In this document: piece by piece, positions 34,966 through 44,167 of the stretch | Layout of the letters: every line of letters starts with the position of its first letter | Position numbering within the stretch: position 1 is the stretch's first letter | NCBI RefSeq assembly: GCF_016126015.1 | Contig: NZ_JAEFDB010000005.1 | Span: forward strand, 62,001 to 126,000 | Source: Capnocytophaga periodontitidis | GTDB lineage: Bacteria > Bacteroidota > Bacteroidia > Flavobacteriales > Flavobacteriaceae | Direction of reading: 5' to 3' | Length of the DNA: 64,000 nucleotides | The notes under the pieces: generated by a model | Database searches by the model: none | Told to the model about the DNA's origin: nothing | What the model saw: the letters and a program-made list of their open reading frames with translations, nothing else | Position numbers and translations under genes: made by a program

Positions 34966-37560
34966 ATGGAAGACAATACGCCTCAAAATAATACAAATCA
35001 AGGAGATAGCATCATTAAAGTCACAGGTATGTACCAAGATTGGTTCTTGGATTATGCTTCGTACGTAATCCTCGAACGCGCTGTACCAGCAATCGAAGAT
35101 GGCTTTAAGCCCGTACAACGCCGTATTATGCACTCGCTTAAAGAATTAGATGATGGTCGCTACAACAAGGTGGCTAATGTCGTAGGGAATACAATGCAGT
35201 ATCACCCTCACGGCGATGCGAGTATAGGCGATGCTATTGTGCAAATCGGTCAGAAGGACTTGCTCATCGATACGCAAGGTAACTGGGGGAATATCCTCAC
35301 AGGTGATGATGCCGCAGCCCCTCGTTATATCGAGGCACGCCTTTCTAAGTTTGCCCTCGATGTGGTGTTTAGCCCCAAGGTAACCGAATGGCAATCAAGC
35401 TATGACGGTCGTAAAAAGGAGCCTATCAGTTTGCCGGTGAAGTTCCCGCTCCTCTTGGCACAAGGTACCGAGGGGATAGCCGTGGGGCTTTCTACCAAAA
35501 TATTACCTCACAACTTCATCGAGCTCATCGAGGCATCAGTAGCTTACCTCAAAAATAAACCTTTTGAGTTATACCCCGATTTCCCTACTGCGGGTATTAT
35601 GGACGTAAGTGGCTATAACGATGGGGCAAGAGGCGGACGTGTGCGGGTGCGTGCCAAGATTTCGCAACTAGACAAGAGTACGCTTTGCATCACCGAAATT
35701 CCGTTTACCACCACCACTACCTCGCTCATCGACTCTATACTGAAAGCCAACGAAAAAGGCAAGATAAAAATCAAAAAGGTAGACGATAACACAGCTGCCA
35801 ATGTAGAGATATTAGTGCACTTGCCCAACGGCACGTCGCCCGATAAGACTATCGATGCGCTCTACGCCTTCACTGCCTGCGAAACAGCTATTTCGCCCAT
35901 TACCTGTGTGATTGAGGACAACAAACCGCATTTTCTCACCGTTTCAGAAGTGTTGCGTCGCAGTACCGACCGCACTGTGAGTCTACTCAAACAAGAGCTC
36001 GAAATTGAACTTTCTGAACTCGAAATGCAATGGCACAGCGCCTCGCTCGAAAAGATTTTCATCAGAGAAGAGATGTATATCGACTTCAAGAAATACACCG
36101 ATAGAGAAAGTTTGTACGAGTACTTGTACCAGCGTTTTGAGCCTTTCAAAAAAGATTTACTCCGTGAGATTACCGATGACGATTTGGCTAAACTCACCCA
36201 AATACCAATGATTCGCATCACCCGCTTCGACTCTTATAAGGCTGATGAAAATATCCTCAAAATTGAAGCTGATATCGAGGAAGTGAAAAACCATCTCGCA
36301 AACCTTATCGACTATGCGATTGCCCATTTCGAACGACTCAAAAAGACTTATGGTAAGGGGCGCGAACGGAAAACCGAAATGCGCGTATTCGATACCATCG
36401 AGGCGACCAAAGTAGTGGTGCGCAATACCAAACTCTATGTGAACAGAGCTGAAGGTTTTGTAGGTACAGGCTTGCGCAAAGACGAGTATGTAGGCGATTG
36501 CAGTGATATCGACGATGTGATTGTATTTACCGAAAGCGGTGCGATGTATGTTACCAAAGTAGCTGAGAAACAATATATAGAGAAAAACATCATACACGTA
36601 GCGGTCTTTAAGAAAGACGATAAGCGCACCGTGTACAATATGATTTATAAGGACGGACAAACGGGCTTCTCCTATATCAAGCGCTTCAACGTTACGGGTA
36701 TTACCCGCGATAAGAAGTATGAGCTCATTCCACAACACAAAGAGTCGCGTGTGCTCTATTTTACAGCCAACCCTAATGGTGAAGCCGAAGTGGTAACCGT
36801 GAACTTACGTCAGTTAGGCACTTTGCGCAAACTGCGATGGGATATCGATTTTGCCGATACCCTCATCAAAGGGCGTGGCGTGAAAGGAAACCTCGTGAGC
36901 AAATACGCTATCAAGCGCATCGAGCTAAAAGAAAAAGGCGTATCAACCCTCAAACCGCGCAAGATATGGTTCGACGATATTGTAAAACGCCTCAACACCG
37001 AAGAACGCGGTACGCTACTTGGGGCTTTCAAAGGTGATGACCGTATACTTCTCATCACCAAAGAGGGGGTTGTGAAAACCATTATCCCCGAATTGAGTCT
37101 GCATTTCGAGAACAATATCGCCGTAATGGAGAAATGGCTGCCCGAGAAACCTATTTCGGTGATTTACTACGACGGCGAGAAAGAACGCGTATTTGTAAAA
37201 CGCTTTGTGGTAGAGAATGAAAACCGCGAAGAGTTAGTTATTACCGAACATCCTAAATCGCAATTGCTCTTCGTCTCTGCCGATTGGCGACCTATGGCTG
37301 AAGTGGTCTTCACCAAAGAAAAAGGTAAGGAGAAAGAGAACCTCACTGTGAATTTAGAAGAGTTCATCAGTGTAAAAGGCATCAAAGCCTTGGGCAACCA
37401 GCTCACCACCGACAAGGTGAAAACTGTAAACACTCTTGAATCTCTCCTCTACGAAGAACCCCAAGAAGAGGAACCCGTAGAAGACCTCGGCGATGAAGAA
37501 ATCGTACCTCCTCCCTCTGAAAATGAGAGTGACGGCACCCAAACAGAATTAGAATTTTAA
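34966..37560 (+). CDS. parC: DNA topoisomerase IV subunit A
   Basis: The 864-residue protein belongs to the GyrA/ParC family. MYQDWFLDYASYVILERAVP opens the breakage-reunion domain, HPHGDASIGDAI (80-91) is the quinolone-determining region, and Tyr121 in AAAPRYIEARL is the catalytic tyrosine that links to DNA. The C-terminal half carries the beta-pinwheel repeats, and the end is acidic (EEEPVEDLGDEE). Length and the HPHGDAS sequence favour the ParC-like subunit of Bacteroidota over GyrA. It decatenates daughter chromosomes with ParE, which is not encoded next to it. Confidence 0.93.
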   Translation: MEDNTPQNNTNQGDSIIKVTGMYQDWFLDYASYVILERAVPAIEDGFKPVQRRIMHSLKELDDGRYNKVANVVGNTMQYHPHGDASIGDAIVQIGQKDLLIDTQGNWGNILTGDDAAAPRYIEARLSKFALDVVFSPKVTEWQSSYDGRKKEPISLPVKFPLLLAQGTEGIAVGLSTKILPHNFIELIEASVAYLKNKPFELYPDFPTAGIMDVSGYNDGARGGRVRVRAKISQLDKSTLCITEIPFTTTTTSLIDSILKANEKGKIKIKKVDDNTAANVEILVHLPNGTSPDKTIDALYAFTACETAISPITCVIEDNKPHFLTVSEVLRRSTDRTVSLLKQELEIELSELEMQWHSASLEKIFIREEMYIDFKKYTDRESLYEYLYQRFEPFKKDLLREITDDDLAKLTQIPMIRITRFDSYKADENILKIEADIEEVKNHLANLIDYAIAHFERLKKTYGKGRERKTEMRVFDTIEATKVVVRNTKLYVNRAEGFVGTGLRKDEYVGDCSDIDDVIVFTESGAMYVTKVAEKQYIEKNIIHVAVFKKDDKRTVYNMIYKDGQTGFSYIKRFNVTGITRDKKYELIPQHKESRVLYFTANPNGEAEVVTVNLRQLGTLRKLRWDIDFADTLIKGRGVKGNLVSKYAIKRIELKEKGVSTLKPRKIWFDDIVKRLNTEERGTLLGAFKGDDRILLITKEGVVKTIIPELSLHFENNIAVMEKWLPEKPISVIYYDGEKERVFVKRFVVENENREELVITEHPKSQLLFVSADWRPMAEVVFTKEKGKEKENLTVNLEEFISVKGIKALGNQLTTDKVKTVNTLESLLYEEPQEEEPVEDLGDEEIVPPPSENESDGTQTELEF

Positions 37561-37570
37561 TGCATCATAC

Positions 37571-37620
37571 ACTTTGCCAAAGTTTTTAATTGCTTGTTGT
37601 GCTACGACCTTTAGCAAAGT
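37571..37620. repeat. Degenerate copy of the dispersed double palindrome
   Basis: ACTTTGCCAAAGT (37571-37583) and ACCTTTAGCAAAGT (37607-37620) resemble the arms of the 16864 and 46554 repeats with a longer spacer. It follows the parC stop and may help to end transcription. Confidence 0.5.
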
Positions 37621-37682
37621 TGTTAATAATTTGATTAGACAACTTGGAGCAAGTGTAAGCACTTATTATGAACTAAAATAAA

Positions 37683-37734
37683 AGCGAGCAAAAAGCGGGC
37701 AAAATGTCCGAATAATGTCCGAATAATGTCCGAC
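37683..37734. repeat. Array of 11-bp repeats upstream of the PUL regulator
   Basis: Two units AGCGAGCAAAA and AGCGGGCAAAA are followed by TGTCCGAATAA twice and a partial third TGTCCGACG. All units have an 11-bp period, about one helical turn, and end 20 bp before the regulator ATG. This looks like a regulatory binding array or a slippage-prone tract. Confidence 0.65.
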
Positions 37735-37753
37735 GTTTTAAAAAACAAACCTT

Positions 37754-39385
37754 ATGAAAAACTATATCACACTCTTTATCATATTGTTGTTGGGAAGGAA
37801 TACAGCCGTGGCACAAGAGAGCAAAGAGGCTGTGCTCCACCGGCTCAACCAAACCATTGAGCAGAGTGCTACTTATATACAAGCCAAAGAACAGCGTATT
37901 ACTTCCTTGCAAAAAGCGCTTAAAAAAGCCTCTCAACCAACAGAAAAATACGACCTGCAAAAACAATTGTATACCGAATACCGAAAATTTAAGGTCGATT
38001 CGGCTATAGCCTATTTGCTGAAAAACGAGCAGATAGCAAATGATATAAACAACACCGAAAAACTGGATGAAACCCATATTTTGCTCTCTAAAGTCTACTC
38101 GGTAAAAGGAATGTACGTAGAAGCGTTGCAACTGCTAAATGCTATCGATAAACACCGATTACCCAAGGAATCACTGTGTGAATATTACGATTCGTTTTAT
38201 GCCCTGTGCAGTCATTACGGGCAAAGCATCAATAATAGCACTTATCTAAGTGCCTCCAATCAATACCGTGATTCTCTGCTCTTGTGTACTGATAAACAGT
38301 CGCTTACCTTTAAGGTGAACAGCGCTATCGATGAGTTCTTTACAGGAGACAAAAACCGTGCTATGCAACAGTTTCAGCAACTATTGCCTCAAACTACCGA
38401 AGAGGAACCTGAACGTGCTATAATAGCTTATTATTTAGGTCTTGTAGAACGAGAAAAAGGAAATGACGACCTTCAAGAATACTATTTTGCCCTTTCTGCT
38501 ATCGCCGACATCAAAAACGCAATCAAAGATAACGCTTCCTTACAGAGCTTAGCGCTTACTTACTACAAACGAGGGAATATAAGCAAAGCCTATCAGTTTA
38601 TCAAAATGGCTATCGATGATGCTGCCTTCTGTAATGTGCGACACCGCGCCGAAGAAGGAGCCTCTTTCTATTCCATCATCAACACCGCCTATCAAGAGAA
38701 AGAAGCTAAACAAAAGAAAGAATTACAATTGTATTTGGTACTCATCAGCGTATTATCAGTAGCCTTGATTATCGCTTTGGTATATGTGTACAAACAAGTT
38801 AAGCGATTGATAAAGATACGTAAAGAACTCTCTTACAGTAATCAGCAACTCGAAAAACTCAACACCGACCTACAACTGATGAACCAAAACCTCGAAGAGG
38901 CAAACCTCAACCTCGAGGAGGCAAATCTCATCAAAGAAGAGTATATTGCTCATTTCTTCAACCTCTGTTCAGCTTATATCGATAAGATTGAAAACTACCG
39001 AAAACTACTCTACAAAAAGGCGGCTAAACATCAGTTTGACGACCTTACCAAGGTGCTAAAATCTACCACTGTGGTAGAACAAGAATTAGAGGAACTTTAT
39101 AAGAATTTCGACACTATCTTCCTCAACATATATCCACATTTTGTAACCCACTTCAATGCTCTTTTAGAAGAAGGAGAGCAAATCTTCCCTAAAAAAGGTG
39201 AACTACTGAATACCGAATTGCGCATCTTTGCCCTCATTCGCTTAGGCATCACCGATAGCAGTAAGATAGCCGAATTCTTGCGCTATTCTCTTCGTACGGT
39301 GTACAACTATCGCACTAAAGTACGGAATAAAGCGAAAGGTGAACGCGATACTTTTGAAGAAAAAGTTAAACAAATACGCGACTGA
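37754..39385 (+). CDS. DUF6377-type membrane transcriptional regulator of the PUL
   Basis: The 543-residue protein has a signal peptide (1-21), a periplasmic region of TPR-like helices (about 30-315), one membrane span (about 325-347), a coiled coil with LEEANLNLEEANL, and a cytoplasmic C-terminal region ending in a helix-turn-helix-like segment (LRIFALIRLGITDSSKIAE, then FLRYSLRTVYNYRTK). DUF6377 proteins sit beside susCD operons in Bacteroidota and are thought to sense glycans and activate them. The adjacent susC supports this. Confidence 0.88.
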   Translation: MKNYITLFIILLLGRNTAVAQESKEAVLHRLNQTIEQSATYIQAKEQRITSLQKALKKASQPTEKYDLQKQLYTEYRKFKVDSAIAYLLKNEQIANDINNTEKLDETHILLSKVYSVKGMYVEALQLLNAIDKHRLPKESLCEYYDSFYALCSHYGQSINNSTYLSASNQYRDSLLLCTDKQSLTFKVNSAIDEFFTGDKNRAMQQFQQLLPQTTEEEPERAIIAYYLGLVEREKGNDDLQEYYFALSAIADIKNAIKDNASLQSLALTYYKRGNISKAYQFIKMAIDDAAFCNVRHRAEEGASFYSIINTAYQEKEAKQKKELQLYLVLISVLSVALIIALVYVYKQVKRLIKIRKELSYSNQQLEKLNTDLQLMNQNLEEANLNLEEANLIKEEYIAHFFNLCSAYIDKIENYRKLLYKKAAKHQFDDLTKVLKSTTVVEQELEELYKNFDTIFLNIYPHFVTHFNALLEEGEQIFPKKGELLNTELRIFALIRLGITDSSKIAEFLRYSLRTVYNYRTKVRNKAKGERDTFEEKVKQIRD

Positions 39386-39681
39386 TCAAAAAAATGTATA
39401 AAAACCGTTTTTTCTATGTAAAAACATACTTTTTTGATTATCTCCTTTCTGAGATTTAGGGGCTATTTTGCGACTAATAACTGAAAATTCAGTACTTTTT
39501 TAAGGCTTTTTCAGAACTTATTTTGTTAATATTCAGTTAAATAACTTTTTTAAAAAGTACTTTTCTAATACCTGATGAAATATTGATGTTTTTTTGCTAT
39601 ACTTTTGGGGCGTTGGAAAGATAAAAATAACTTTCCGAAAAGCAACAAAGAAAAAACTAACAAATGTAACGTTTTTATTTT
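39386..39681 (+). promoter_or_regulatory. Upstream region of the PUL susC gene
   Basis: This gap of about 300 bp is AT-rich and has no gene. It holds a perfect palindrome AAAAGTACTTTT (39553-39564) and a related GTACTTTTTT at about 39491. A -7 element TACTTTTG lies at 39600-39607, and an untranslated leader of about 70 nt follows. The palindrome 36 bp upstream of the -7 element is a good candidate operator for the regulator at 37754, but that is inference. Confidence 0.5.
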
Positions 39682-42654
39682 ATGAAAGTACTCAAAAAAC
39701 ATTTAATGCTAATGATGGTACTGTTAGTAGGCTATGTAGGTTTTGCCCAAGCACAAAATATTAGTCAGCTAATAGGTACTGTAACCGATGACAAAGGAAT
39801 GCCTCTTCCTGGTGTTTCCGTAGTAATAAAAGGTACTACCAAGGGGGTCGCTACCGATTTTGATGGTAACTTTTCACTTAACAATGTGCCAAAAGGTGCT
39901 GTATTAGAGTTTTCATCAGTGGGGTATAAAACCCTTGATGTAAAAGCCTCTGGCACTTCTTTAAAAATAAAGCTCTCCGAAGCTACTCAAGACCTCGATG
40001 AGGTGGTAGTAGTGGGCTATGGTACTCAAAAGAAAGGTGATGTAACTACGGCAATCACTTCAGTAAAAACTAAAGACCTCGACCAACGTCCTGTAACTTC
40101 AGCGGCACAAGCCATTCAAGGGCGTGCAGCGGGTATTCAAGTAGTGCAACCTAATGGTGCTCCAGGTGCTGGTTTGGCAGTACGCATCCGTGGAAATACC
40201 TCTATCAGCGCGTCCAACGACCCTCTATATGTAGTAGATGGTATCCCTGTGCAAGACATCAACGGGATTGCCCCTACCGATATTGAGAGTATGCAAGTGC
40301 TCAAAGACGCTTCTTCAGCAGCTATCTACGGTTCACGCGCCGCCAACGGGGTAGTGCTTATCACTACCAAACAAGGTAAACGCAATGAACCTAAAATATC
40401 AGTTAATACGTATGTAGGAATCTCTCAGGTAGCCAAACGCATCGAGTCCTTAAATACGGCTCAATACAAGGAACTAATGGACGAAACAGGTGCTGTTACT
40501 CTTCCTTCAGGGCTTACTGATAAAACTGATTGGTTTGATGAAACCTTCCGCAAGAGCCTGATACGCAACACGCAACTTTCTATCTCAAATGCAACCGAAA
40601 ATACAAAGTATTACCTCTCAGCAGGAACTTCTAAAGATGAAGGGGTTATCCGATCTTCTTATTTTGAACGTTATAATTTGCGTCTCAACTTAGAAACTAA
40701 AATGCGTAAATGGCTCACTTTTGAAACCAATCTATCTTATGCTGATTACTCGTCTAATGGTATTATTACTGGTACAGGCTCTAACCGTGCTGGGGTAGTG
40801 CTTTCGGTAATCAATACGCCTAAATACGCCCCCATCTGGAGTGATAAATCTGGCGAAGAAGGTTGGTATTACTACAATTTCTATGGAGCTAACCTCACTC
40901 ACCCTGTAGAGAACATCTCTCGTAATGCCGACAATACCTCTAAGAGCAATCGCTTGGTAGGAAGTGTATCGGCTATCGTAACTTTCCTCCCTAGCTTGAA
41001 GTTCAAATCTACAGTAGGTATCGACCGTTTAGGACGCACTCAAACCCATTGGACAGACCCTAAACTCACCGAATATGGACGTAAGCTCTTCGGTTCTGCC
41101 GACGATATTCGTACTAATAACACCGTGATGACCTACGACAACTTGCTTACTTTCGACAAGAGCTTCGGAAAACACAATCTTTCTGCTTTGGCGGGTACTT
41201 CAGGAACGGTATCTAAATGGAACGAAAGCTATTTATATGCTTCACACTTCCTTACTTCAGATATTAAAACCCTCAACGCAGCCAATAAAATAGAACAAGG
41301 TAGTGGTTCGAATGCTGCCGAATGGGCGATTATGTCCTACTTAGGTCGTATTTCTTATAACTACGATAGCAAATACCTTCTCACGGCTAATTTCCGCGCT
41401 GATGGTTCTTCAAAATTGGCACCAGGAAAACGCTGGGGGTACTTCCCTTCAGTATCTGTAGGGTGGAGACTTTCACAAGAAAACTTCTTGAAGAATGTAG
41501 ATTGGCTTAGCGAACTCAAATTGCGCGGTGGCTGGGGACAAACAGGTAACCAAGCGGGTATATCCGATTACGGCTACTTGCAACGCTTTTCTATCACCCG
41601 TCAAAACTGGTGGGAGGCAGGCAAAGGTAATGCAATGGTAACTTTGCGTCCTAATTCATTTTCTAATCCTAACCTCACTTGGGAAACTACCACTCAAAGC
41701 AATATAGGGCTCGACCTTTCATTGTTTAAAAATCGTATTTCGTTAGCAGTCGATGCTTACCTCAAAAAAACTACCGATTTGCTAATGGATGTACCTCTTC
41801 CTTCTACTTCACCCATACCTTCTATTTATCGCAACGAAGGTGAAATGACTAACAAAGGAATTGAATTTGCGCTCGATACACGCAATCTCACAGGTGATTT
41901 TACTTGGAATACCAATTTCAATATCTCGTTCAACCGCAATGAACTTACCAAACTCACCCTTCAAAAAGTGTATTACTACGCCACTACCTCCGATGCTACT
42001 ACTGAACAAGTGGTGCGCATTACCGAAGGACAACCTTTAGGCAAGTTCTGGGGATTGATAAGTGAAGGTGTAGACCCTCAAACAGGCGATATCAAGTACA
42101 AAGACCTCAATGGTGATGGTAAAATCTCAGTGTCCGATAAAACTTATATAGGCGACCCTAACCCCGATTTTACTTTTGGGCTTACTAACGACTTCGCTTA
42201 TAAAAACTTTACTCTCAGTGTCTTCTTCCAAGGCTCTTATGGCAATGATATCTACAACGCCTCTCGTATAGAAACTGAGGGGATGTACAAAGACCAAAAC
42301 CAATCAACTGCCGTGCTCAATCGCTGGAGAAAACCTGGTGATATTACCGATATACCTCGTGCAAAACAAGGTACCGATAATATCAAAGCATCGTCTCGTT
42401 GGGTAGAAGATGGTTCGTACTTGCGCCTTAAAACACTTACTTTAGCCTACAACCTCTCCAATGAGGAATTGTTGAGATATGGTATCCGCAAGATACAACC
42501 TTACTTCACCGCTCAAAACCTTTGGACTCTTACAAACTACAAAGGCTTTGACCCCGAAGTAAACCAAGGGCTTTCAGGTCCTACGATGGGTATCGATTGG
42601 GGTACCTATCCTCAAACCAAAACCTTTATCTTTGGCTTAAACATTGATTTTTAA
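39682..42654 (+). CDS. SusC/RagA-family TonB-dependent glycan importer (PUL)
   Basis: The 990-residue outer-membrane protein has a signal peptide (about 1-24), a CarboxypepD-like beta domain (IGTVTDDKGMPLPGVSVVIK, then DFDGNFSLNNVPKG), a TonB-box region with DEVVVVGYGTQ, a plug with NPLYVVDGIP-like features (DPLYVVDGIPVQDIN and SAAIYGSRAANGVVLITTK), and a large barrel ending IFGLNIDF. It imports oligosaccharides captured by the SusD lipoprotein encoded 13 bp downstream. With the GH30 and GH3 genes the substrate is likely a beta-glucan. Confidence 0.96.
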   Translation: MKVLKKHLMLMMVLLVGYVGFAQAQNISQLIGTVTDDKGMPLPGVSVVIKGTTKGVATDFDGNFSLNNVPKGAVLEFSSVGYKTLDVKASGTSLKIKLSEATQDLDEVVVVGYGTQKKGDVTTAITSVKTKDLDQRPVTSAAQAIQGRAAGIQVVQPNGAPGAGLAVRIRGNTSISASNDPLYVVDGIPVQDINGIAPTDIESMQVLKDASSAAIYGSRAANGVVLITTKQGKRNEPKISVNTYVGISQVAKRIESLNTAQYKELMDETGAVTLPSGLTDKTDWFDETFRKSLIRNTQLSISNATENTKYYLSAGTSKDEGVIRSSYFERYNLRLNLETKMRKWLTFETNLSYADYSSNGIITGTGSNRAGVVLSVINTPKYAPIWSDKSGEEGWYYYNFYGANLTHPVENISRNADNTSKSNRLVGSVSAIVTFLPSLKFKSTVGIDRLGRTQTHWTDPKLTEYGRKLFGSADDIRTNNTVMTYDNLLTFDKSFGKHNLSALAGTSGTVSKWNESYLYASHFLTSDIKTLNAANKIEQGSGSNAAEWAIMSYLGRISYNYDSKYLLTANFRADGSSKLAPGKRWGYFPSVSVGWRLSQENFLKNVDWLSELKLRGGWGQTGNQAGISDYGYLQRFSITRQNWWEAGKGNAMVTLRPNSFSNPNLTWETTTQSNIGLDLSLFKNRISLAVDAYLKKTTDLLMDVPLPSTSPIPSIYRNEGEMTNKGIEFALDTRNLTGDFTWNTNFNISFNRNELTKLTLQKVYYYATTSDATTEQVVRITEGQPLGKFWGLISEGVDPQTGDIKYKDLNGDGKISVSDKTYIGDPNPDFTFGLTNDFAYKNFTLSVFFQGSYGNDIYNASRIETEGMYKDQNQSTAVLNRWRKPGDITDIPRAKQGTDNIKASSRWVEDGSYLRLKTLTLAYNLSNEELLRYGIRKIQPYFTAQNLWTLTNYKGFDPEVNQGLSGPTMGIDWGTYPQTKTFIFGLNIDF

Positions 42655-42667
42655 TACCTATACAAAA

Positions 42668-44167
42668 ATGAAAAGATACATATACCTTGCATTTTCGTTA
42701 GCAACGCTAACAGCTTGCAGTTTAGATAAAGACCCTATTTCGGAGTTCAACGAAAAAAATACAACTACCGAGGGCAAAAGTTCCTCTGCTATAGAGAACA
42801 AAGCACAAATGAAAACACGCTATGAAGCTCTCTATGCCTTTGTGCGTGGATCAGCACAAGAGTTCTGGACATTGGATTTTCTACAACACGCCGAAACCCG
42901 TGCTGATAATTCATATGCAGGCATTAAAACTTCTGTAAATATAGCTTCTATTGAACAAAATAGCCAAGATGCTGCTAATGCCTATATCAAACGTGATTGG
43001 CAAAAATATCTTGAAGCTATCAACTTAGCCAATGTAGTAATTGCCAATGTAGATAAAGTGCCCGATGCTTCCCTTACAACCACTGAACGCAAACAGTGGA
43101 AAGCTGAGGCTAAAATATTTAAAGCGTGGATGCTTTTTGATATGACACGACTTTGGGGTGCTATACCTATTCCTGCGATGGAAATCCCTGAAATATCATC
43201 TGAAAATGTAGAACAAACCTATAAATTGCTCTTTCCTGAACGCACATCTGTTGCCGAGGTGTACAACATCATTCGTACCAACCTTGAGGAGGCTCTCGTC
43301 GATGCTCCTGCAGTGAAGGCTAACGATAAGTTCTTCTTCAGTCGCGCGGTTGCTAATGCGCTTTTAGCACACGTATATGCCGAAAAACCTATACGCGATT
43401 ACAACAAAACCATTCAGTATTGCGCAGCCGTAGAAGCCGATGGTTTTTCCCTCTTGCCTAATTACGCCGATTTATTTCAAATCAACGATGCTAAAACCGA
43501 TGTAAAAGTGCGTAATTCTGCTGAGTCTATTTTTGAGATTACCTACTCTCAAGGCGGACAAACGTGGTTACCAGGGCTCTTCGGCTTAAACTACACCAAC
43601 CCCAATAGCACTTACAATTGGGCGAAATGGGTAACCCCTTCACGCGATCTCATCGCTGCTTTTGATGCTGAGGGCGATACTGTGCGCAAAAACCAAGCTA
43701 TCGTTTACGGGCAACCCTCTTGGAATATTTATTACCCCTCTAACCACTATCCTTTTATGTACAAAATACGTTCAGGAGGCAGTAGTATCATCAAGTTGCG
43801 TTTAGCCGATATCCTCTTGCTCAAAGCTGAAGCTTATGCCGCTTTAGGTCAAACTGCTCAGGCGGCTGCCTTAGTAAATCAAGTACGTGCAAGGGTAGGA
43901 CTTGCTGCTATTTCCTCTTCTCTTTCACAAGAACAAATGAAAGCAGCCGTACTCAAAGAACGTCGCCTTGAATTGGCTTTTGAAGGCTTCCGTTGGTTCG
44001 ATTTGGTGCGTAACGATAAAGCCATTGAAACAATGAATACACTTAATGCACGTGATGAAGGTCGTTTACCACGAGTATACCCGCTAACAGAGAATAGTTC
44101 CATTTACCCTGTCCCACAAACTGAATTAGAAAACAATAAAAAACTCACTCAAAACCCTGGTTACTAA
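42668..44167 (+). CDS. SusD/RagB-family glycan-binding lipoprotein (PUL)
   Basis: The product has 499 residues from the ATG 42668; an earlier ATG at 42644 lies inside susC. The lipobox LTAC gives Cys17, and the acidic residues just after it fit the surface-export signal known in Capnocytophaga lipoproteins. Typical SusD features are AEAKIFKAWMLFDMTRLWG (a TPR helix), RLADILLLKAEAYAALGQ, and KERRLELAFEGFRWFDLVRN. It binds glycan on the cell surface and caps the SusC barrel. The stop overlaps the next ATG by one base. Confidence 0.95.
   Translation: MKRYIYLAFSLATLTACSLDKDPISEFNEKNTTTEGKSSSAIENKAQMKTRYEALYAFVRGSAQEFWTLDFLQHAETRADNSYAGIKTSVNIASIEQNSQDAANAYIKRDWQKYLEAINLANVVIANVDKVPDASLTTTERKQWKAEAKIFKAWMLFDMTRLWGAIPIPAMEIPEISSENVEQTYKLLFPERTSVAEVYNIIRTNLEEALVDAPAVKANDKFFFSRAVANALLAHVYAEKPIRDYNKTIQYCAAVEADGFSLLPNYADLFQINDAKTDVKVRNSAESIFEITYSQGGQTWLPGLFGLNYTNPNSTYNWAKWVTPSRDLIAAFDAEGDTVRKNQAIVYGQPSWNIYYPSNHYPFMYKIRSGGSSIIKLRLADILLLKAEAYAALGQTAQAAALVNQVRARVGLAAISSSLSQEQMKAAVLKERRLELAFEGFRWFDLVRNDKAIETMNTLNARDEGRLPRVYPLTENSSIYPVPQTELENNKKLTQNPGY

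Noticed and set aside
36157-36738. A 193-codon minus-strand ORF inside parC
   Set aside because: It is covered by the conserved topoisomerase frame, with no promoter or family match.
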